From assembly GCA_946800325.1 (NCBI GenBank), contig OX326959.1:46065566-46129565 (forward strand): a DNA stretch of 64,000 nucleotides. The letters run 5' to 3'. This DNA comes from Luzula sylvatica (Eukaryota > Streptophyta > Magnoliopsida > Poales > Juncaceae). A program made the translations under genes and the position numbers. The notes below the pieces were generated by a model, which saw nothing but the letters and a program-made list of their open reading frames with translations, was not told where the DNA came from and ran no database searches. The first letter of the stretch is position 1. Every line of letters begins with the position of its first letter. Of this stretch, positions 59,090 through 64,000 are shown one piece after another.

Positions 59090-60195
59090 GACGGAAAAAT
59101 TTTCAGAGCACACAACTTCATAATATCACATATACACATCCAAAATGAGAAATATCATTAATATCCCTACAAAGGCACATGACGTATCATGTATATTGTA
59201 TCTAAAAAACTTCAAAATGTCACATATACCAGTCCAAAATGAGGAATGTCATGAATCCTCCTACAAAAGCATAGTATATATAATGTATATCCCGGCTGCA
59301 ACATAGTACATATAATGTATACCCCACAAAACTTCAAAATATCACAACATATACCCCTAAAAATGACGTATCCTATATAGGGATGTCAATGGTGTGGATA
59401 TTGCCCGAACCGACCCGAACCGTATCCGAAGAAATATCCGGATTCGAAAAAAATATCCGGATCCGAGTGGATCCGGATATGGATCTGGTCACCAATTTTA
59501 GGATCCGAAACCGGATTCGACATTCGATTTTGATGCGGGGACCGGATCCGTGTTCCGGAACCGGATATTTTTAGGATCCGGATACTCGGAACCGGATTCA
59601 AATATCCGGAACCGGATCCGGATACGTATATTATATATTATTTTTATGCATTATATTTGATATTTGTTGAAAAATCATATACAAATTAATGATTTGTGAG
59701 TGATTTAAAATCACAATAGTAAAATTACGTTTAAATATAATCATATATATCGTTTAGGTCACAAATTATATATATATATGTATAGCTAAAAAGTAAGTTA
59801 TGTCATGATAACATAGTATCCGTTTTAATATCCGAAAAAAATCGTATCCGTATCCGTATCCGACAATATCCGAACCGTATCCGTATCCGTTTATTATCCG
59901 AACCGTATCCGGATCCAGATAATTCCGTATCCGTATCTGTATCCGAAAAAAAATATGGATATGGATCTGGTATGACCACTATCCGAACCAGATCCGAACC
60001 GTTGACAACCCTAATCCTATATCATGTATAACCCTGCAAAAGATAATGCATATCACGTATACCCCTACAAAACTTAAAAATATCACATATGCCCTACTCA
60101 AAATGAGAAATATCGTGAATGCCCCTACAAAGTGTAATACATATAATGTATATACCTACAAAGCATAATATGTGCATACATGGTATTTCAGCAAA
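59090..60195. repeat. Degenerate tandem repeat split by a MITE
   Basis: Recurring pieces such as cacatatac-c, ccaaaatgagaaatatc, cccctacaaa and acatataatgtata repeat irregularly on both sides of the MITE at 59378-60013. The reverse complement resembles 28240-28700 within the Helitron. Confidence 0.55.
59378..60013. mobile_element. hAT-like MITE built of CCGGAT-type motifs, copy 2
   Basis: Ends TAGGGATGTCAATGG and, inverted, TAGGGTTGTCAACGG, with a perfect 8-bp duplication atcctata at 59370-59377 and 60014-60021. About 636 bp and clearly related to 13332-13942, mostly by substitutions. Both ends are dense in tatccg and ccggat hexamers. No coding capacity. Confidence 0.88.
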
Positions 60196-61233
60196 AAATG
60201 TACAAAACATAACGCATCCATGATATTCCTATGCATTGATATACATCCTAATTTATTATATTCTCATGTTTGGTTCAGACACGATGTCCATTAGCATATT
60301 TCATGGGAATATGATTACCACTAAAATTGGTAGTTTTTCTTTATTCCCATGGATATTTCATTTTTTCAAATATTAAAAAACTAAAATTATTCCAAAAAAA
60401 TTATTTATTTCACATAATTTTCAAATTTATAGGAAAAGAAGATGTATTAATCAAACATGACTATTCTGGATGTCATATACCAAGACACATTTCAAAATTC
60501 GAACCAAACCCCCCTAAATTATCAAATTTGTAGATGCACTTTTTTTCTCAGTAAAAAAACATCAACCGCCGTCTGCTGACACGTACAGATTTTGTTTTGT
60601 AAATATGGAGAATTTTAGAGCTATTTATATAAGCCACATGTGTTTACCGACATAAAAAAAAAAAAGCATCCAATAATAACAAGATGCGTGATAAAATTAT
60701 TGTAGGTTTGTTTGTAAATAAACTCAACTTTAGGGACATTTGTATAAGGCCCATGTACTTTATGATGGAAAGAAAAAGATAGGAACATTCGGGATAATTA
60801 AAGGCTGGCTCGAAGAATATTACAAAGATAAGGGTTCATCTTTTTCGATATTTTCTCAAGATTCCAATAAAAAATTCAGGATTTACCCATCCATTATTTT
60901 TCATTGAGTAAAGTCATTTATCTTTGAGTTTCCAAACTACACCATCATAGTTATTCATGATTATGGATCATTAGATTTTGTAATATTGATTCATCCTAAA
61001 AACTTTTTAGTGATTTGTTTTGATATAAACCATTGATTTATTTTCAGATTTTTTGAAGATCGGATTTTGTGTAGTCATTTATGTGTCATTATTTTACACC
61101 ATGTTTAAAGCATCATTGGAAAGCCACATCATCATACATTAATGACGTAGACTAATATTATTGGTTAGGTTCGCACTAGACTAAGTATATTCAATTGTTA
61201 TCATTTCACACAAAATTACATGATCAAATGTGT
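60196..61233. other. AT-rich sequence, nothing recognised
   Basis: A few short ORFs without similarity. No terminal repeats seen. Confidence 0.5.
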
Positions 61234-61790
61234 ATAGAATGGAAGATGAAAAATTTATATATGAAATACTAATAACTCAATATGTAATATTATAAACATA
61301 CAACATATAATAGTATTAATTTTAGAATTTTAACTTTAAAAATTCATGAAATATATTTCTTTTAATTTTCTCTTTGTTTTGACATCCATATTAGCATAGT
61401 TCGTACATACCATTCTCGATAATTTGAATTTGTAAACATATTATGTAAAAAATACAATGCAAAAAGTGCATTTTCAGAAAATAAAATTTTAATTATTTTA
61501 CTTACATAATAGAAAATGAAAGATGAGAAGTTTATATATTAAATACTAATAACTCAATATGTAATATTATAAACATACAACACACAGTAGTATTAATTTT
61601 AAAATTTTAATTTTAAAAATTCATGAAATATATTCATTTTAACTTTCTCTTGATTTTGACATTCATATTATCATAGTTCGTACATACCATTTTTTATAAT
61701 TTGAATTTTGTAAACATATTATGTAAAAAATACAATGAAAAAAGTGCATTTTCACAAAATGAAATTTTAATTATTTTAGTTACATAATAT
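61234..61790. repeat. 275-bp tandem duplication
   Basis: The block starting atagaatggaagatg at 61234 is repeated from atagaaaatgaaagatg at 61509. Shared internal landmarks include aatactaataactcaatatg, catagttcgtacataccatt and aaaaagtgcattttca. Roughly 90 percent similar by eye, with small indels. Confidence 0.85.
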
Positions 61791-62692
61791 AATTTTTAAA
61801 GATTATTTTAGTTACATTAAAACAGTTTATTGATAAATAAAATCCATGCATTCACACCAAAATGATATTTGTACACTAAAAATAAGAAAAACACTACAAG
61901 TACCGAACTATTTTACATAAACTCCACCGATTGGTTAAATTAGGCAATAACATCACATTTAATATATGGGTCCCACTCAATTAATTCATTGAAATACAAG
62001 CCCAAATATAATTCGGGAGTAATTCGGTATTTTATTTCCGTAATTGTTGTTAATGTTGTTAAAAATAATACAGTATCGCGGTAAAATGGTACAATGTCAC
62101 TCAAATATTATTTTAGTAGTATAAATATATTATTTTATGAATATAAAGATATTTCGATTTCGAAAATGATATTTTTCTATTGTAAAATAATATATTTATA
62201 TATCTAAAGTAATATTTTATATTTTTGTTAGAAGATAACAAAAAGGACTTTGTGCATAGATACATAATATATGTATAGAATGGTGACATGTGTTACATCC
62301 AATAACAATAGTAGTAGTTAATCAATGCATCATTGCAAGTTTTTAAATTTCTTAATACTTTAATTGTGGGTGAAAATAAGGGTCTCATTACTGGCGCACT
62401 TACCCACGCGTGAACCTTCTAAACAGTTACACTTTCACTTCATTTTATTTACAGAAAAACCAGGAACTTGTCCGCATCCTACTGGTAAATTACTCAATCA
62501 TTTTGTTTGATCTTACCAAAAGCCCCAAAAATTGAGGTTATTACTTATTACTACTCTGCCATGACATGTGTCGGCTGGTTGTTGGTTGGTTTTTTATTAA
62601 AATAAGATGTCGTGTTTTACCAGAACACGTATTACTTGCTTGTATGTTGGTTTCTAAAGGACAAATAGCACGTAGTTAATTTATATTCTTAA
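61791..62692. other. AT-rich sequence, nothing recognised
   Basis: No ORF, RNA gene or terminal repeat noticed. Confidence 0.5.
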
Positions 62693-63289
62693 GAAAAAAG
62701 CTCATTTTTGCCACCTGAAGTGTTCAAAAAAATGCAACTTGCCACCCAAACTCTAATTTTGTTCATTTTGCCCCCTGAACTCTCATTTTTGCTCACTTTT
62801 GCCCCCTCCATCAGTTAAGTGCCCAGTCACCAGTTAAGTGATGACGTGGCTGTGATGACATGGCAATTTTTTGATGATTGTACTGCTGACGTGGCCAAAT
62901 TTAAATTATAATATTACATATCCAATAACAAACAAATAAATCCAATAACCCATCAAAGAAAATCCATTAACCCATTAATCCAATAACCAAATAAACCCAT
63001 TTGAACCCTCTCTCTCACAGAGGACCCTCTTCACGCCATTAAACCAAGCTTCTCTCACTCGCCCTCTCTCTCACTCGCCCCCTCTCTCACGCCATTAACG
63101 CCATCAAAGAAAATTCAAGGTCGCCGGTCTCTCCTCTCCGTCGCCGGTTAGCCCCTCTTTTTTTTCTTTCTCTTTCTCTTTCTCTTTCTCTCTCTTTCTC
63201 GAAAATTTCTGAAATTACTTGTTTTTTCTCTCTATTTAGTTGGTCTCTTTCTTAATTTTAGTTGGATTCTTCACCCAAAAAACACCCAA

Positions 63290-63450
63290 AAAACAGCAAT
63301 TTTCAGCAAAAAACAGCAAATTTCAGCAAAAAAACAGCAAATTAGGGTTAATTTCAGCAAAACAACAGCAAATTAGGATCAATTTCAGGCAAAAAACAGC
63401 AAATTAGGGTCAATTTCAGCAAAAAAACAGCAAATTAGCATATTTATTTG
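63290..63450. repeat. Short tandem repeat of cagcaaa(t)tagggt...atttcag units
   Basis: Four to five units of about 33 bases with aaaaacagcaaattagggt and caatttcagcaa. Low complexity, non-coding. Confidence 0.75.
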
Positions 63451-63624
63451 TCCAATTTTACCAAATTAGGGTTTATTTTGTCCAATTTCAGGGCTTTTTT
63501 CGGGAATTTTCAGCGATTGATGATGGAGGGTTCATCATCGATAGGTATGTTATATCGATTTTGTCGTTTCATAAGTTATGTTGACAAAAATTGTTGAAAA
63601 TTTAGGCTCCACAAAGATCAAGGA

Positions 63625-63684
63625 CGCCCTCTACGGGACAATCTTCAAATCAAACGCCACCCTCTACGGGACAATCTTCAAATC
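63625..63684. repeat. 30-bp tandem duplication in an exon-like segment
   Basis: cgccctctacgggacaatct continuing to tcaaatcaaa occurs at 63625 and 63655, in frame with itself (period 30). It may encode a duplicated PSTGQSSNQ-type peptide. Confidence 0.75.
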
Positions 63685-63839
63685 AAATTTAAATAATTTA
63701 TGTATTTTGGACAATTTATGTATTTTGGATAAATTTATGTAGTTTGGATAATTTGGATAAATTTATGTAGTTTGGATAATTTACGAAAACAAATTTGCGA
63801 TAACAAATTTACAAATTTACAAATTAAAAAAAAAATAAA

Positions 63840-64000
63840 GCACCAGCCCCACGCCCCTGCCCCCGTCACCACGCCCCAGGCCCTGCCCCACCCACCCCCC
63901 ACCCTGGTCCACGCCCCAGGCCAGGCCCGTCCCCCGTCCCCCCCCCCCCCCCCCCCTCCCACCCCCACACACGCCCCTGGCCCTGCCCCCCACACACCAC
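63840..64000. repeat. C-rich low-complexity block with a 19-base C run
   Basis: Repeats of cacgcccc(a/t)ggcc(a/c)tgcccc with a run of 19 C at 63938-63956. The composition resembles the GC minisatellites of the long unit but the monomer is different. The sequence continues past the window. Confidence 0.7.

Larger units (their letters stand above)
62693..64000 (+). mobile_element. Left part of a probable Mutator-like element, cut by the window edge
   Basis: The segment opens gaaaaaagctcatttttgcc followed by repeated 'ttttgccccctgaac'-type phrases and gatgacgtggc / gatgacatggc motifs, a style I associate with terminal regions of plant MULEs. Then come a CT-rich leader, ATG at 63521 (MMEGSSSI) and a donor-like atag|gtatgt near 63545, with an exon-like segment after gaaaatttag at 63604. 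The other end and the 9-bp TSD lie outside the window, so the class is an inference. Confidence 0.45.

Noticed and set aside
1..64000. Search for rRNA, tRNA, CRISPR arrays and bacterial-type systems
   Set aside because: No tRNA box A/B pair with cloverleaf, no rRNA landmark and no regularly spaced repeat-spacer array were seen. The tandem arrays have contiguous monomers without spacers.

Overview
This is a repeat-dense, AT-rich piece of a plant nuclear genome, most likely a eudicot. I infer this from a plant-type Ty1/copia element primed by initiator tRNA-Met, a plant Helitron end, plant-type hAT and Mutator-like MITEs, and fragments of plant MUS81 and UBP genes. I find no intact host gene, rRNA, tRNA or CRISPR. 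It looks like nested intergenic or pericentromeric heterochromatin.

The backbone is a family of long, essentially non-coding repeat units (about 9-10 kb, called the 'long unit' here) present in four partial copies. Copy 1 is at 3043-8112. Copy A, reversed, is at about 14115-32085. Copy B, same direction as A and truncated, is at 32721-38577. Copy C, same direction as copy 1, is at about 44950-58127. Each unit has two diverged inverted arms with promoter-, leader- and exon-like sequence, placed around an AT-rich palindrome. One arm runs into a CA/TG microsatellite and then a 0.7-1.0 kb minisatellite of ~35 bp, very GC-rich monomers.

Younger insertions sit on this backbone, and comparing copies gives exact empty sites. 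Copy A holds: an intact 4.86 kb Ty1/copia element (16697-21551, 394-bp LTRs apparently identical, 5-bp TSD, one 1339-aa gag-pol ORF); a 725-bp MULE-like MITE (23258-23982, 9-bp TSD); and a 4.2 kb non-autonomous Helitron (26586-30771) that itself contains a 1.1 kb hAT MITE (29184-30312). Copy C holds a 5.3 kb hAT element (51017-56345, 8-bp TSD) encoding a zinc-finger/DUF4371 transposase, which is split by a 1.7 kb solo LTR (51486-53191, 5-bp TSD). A 337-bp solo LTR is shared by copies 1, A and C, so it predates the duplication.

Between the copies are further elements and debris: a partial minus-strand copia element (1-1106) inserted by an older copia end (1107-3042), hAT-type MITEs at 8727-9259, 13332-13942 and 59378-60013, a frameshifted MUS81-like fragment (38581-38870), a UBP-type deubiquitinase pseudogene (42542-43050), tandem duplications, and the 5' part of a probable MULE at the right edge (62693-64000). 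The long 'ORFs' through the GC minisatellites are artefacts of a stop-free repeat.
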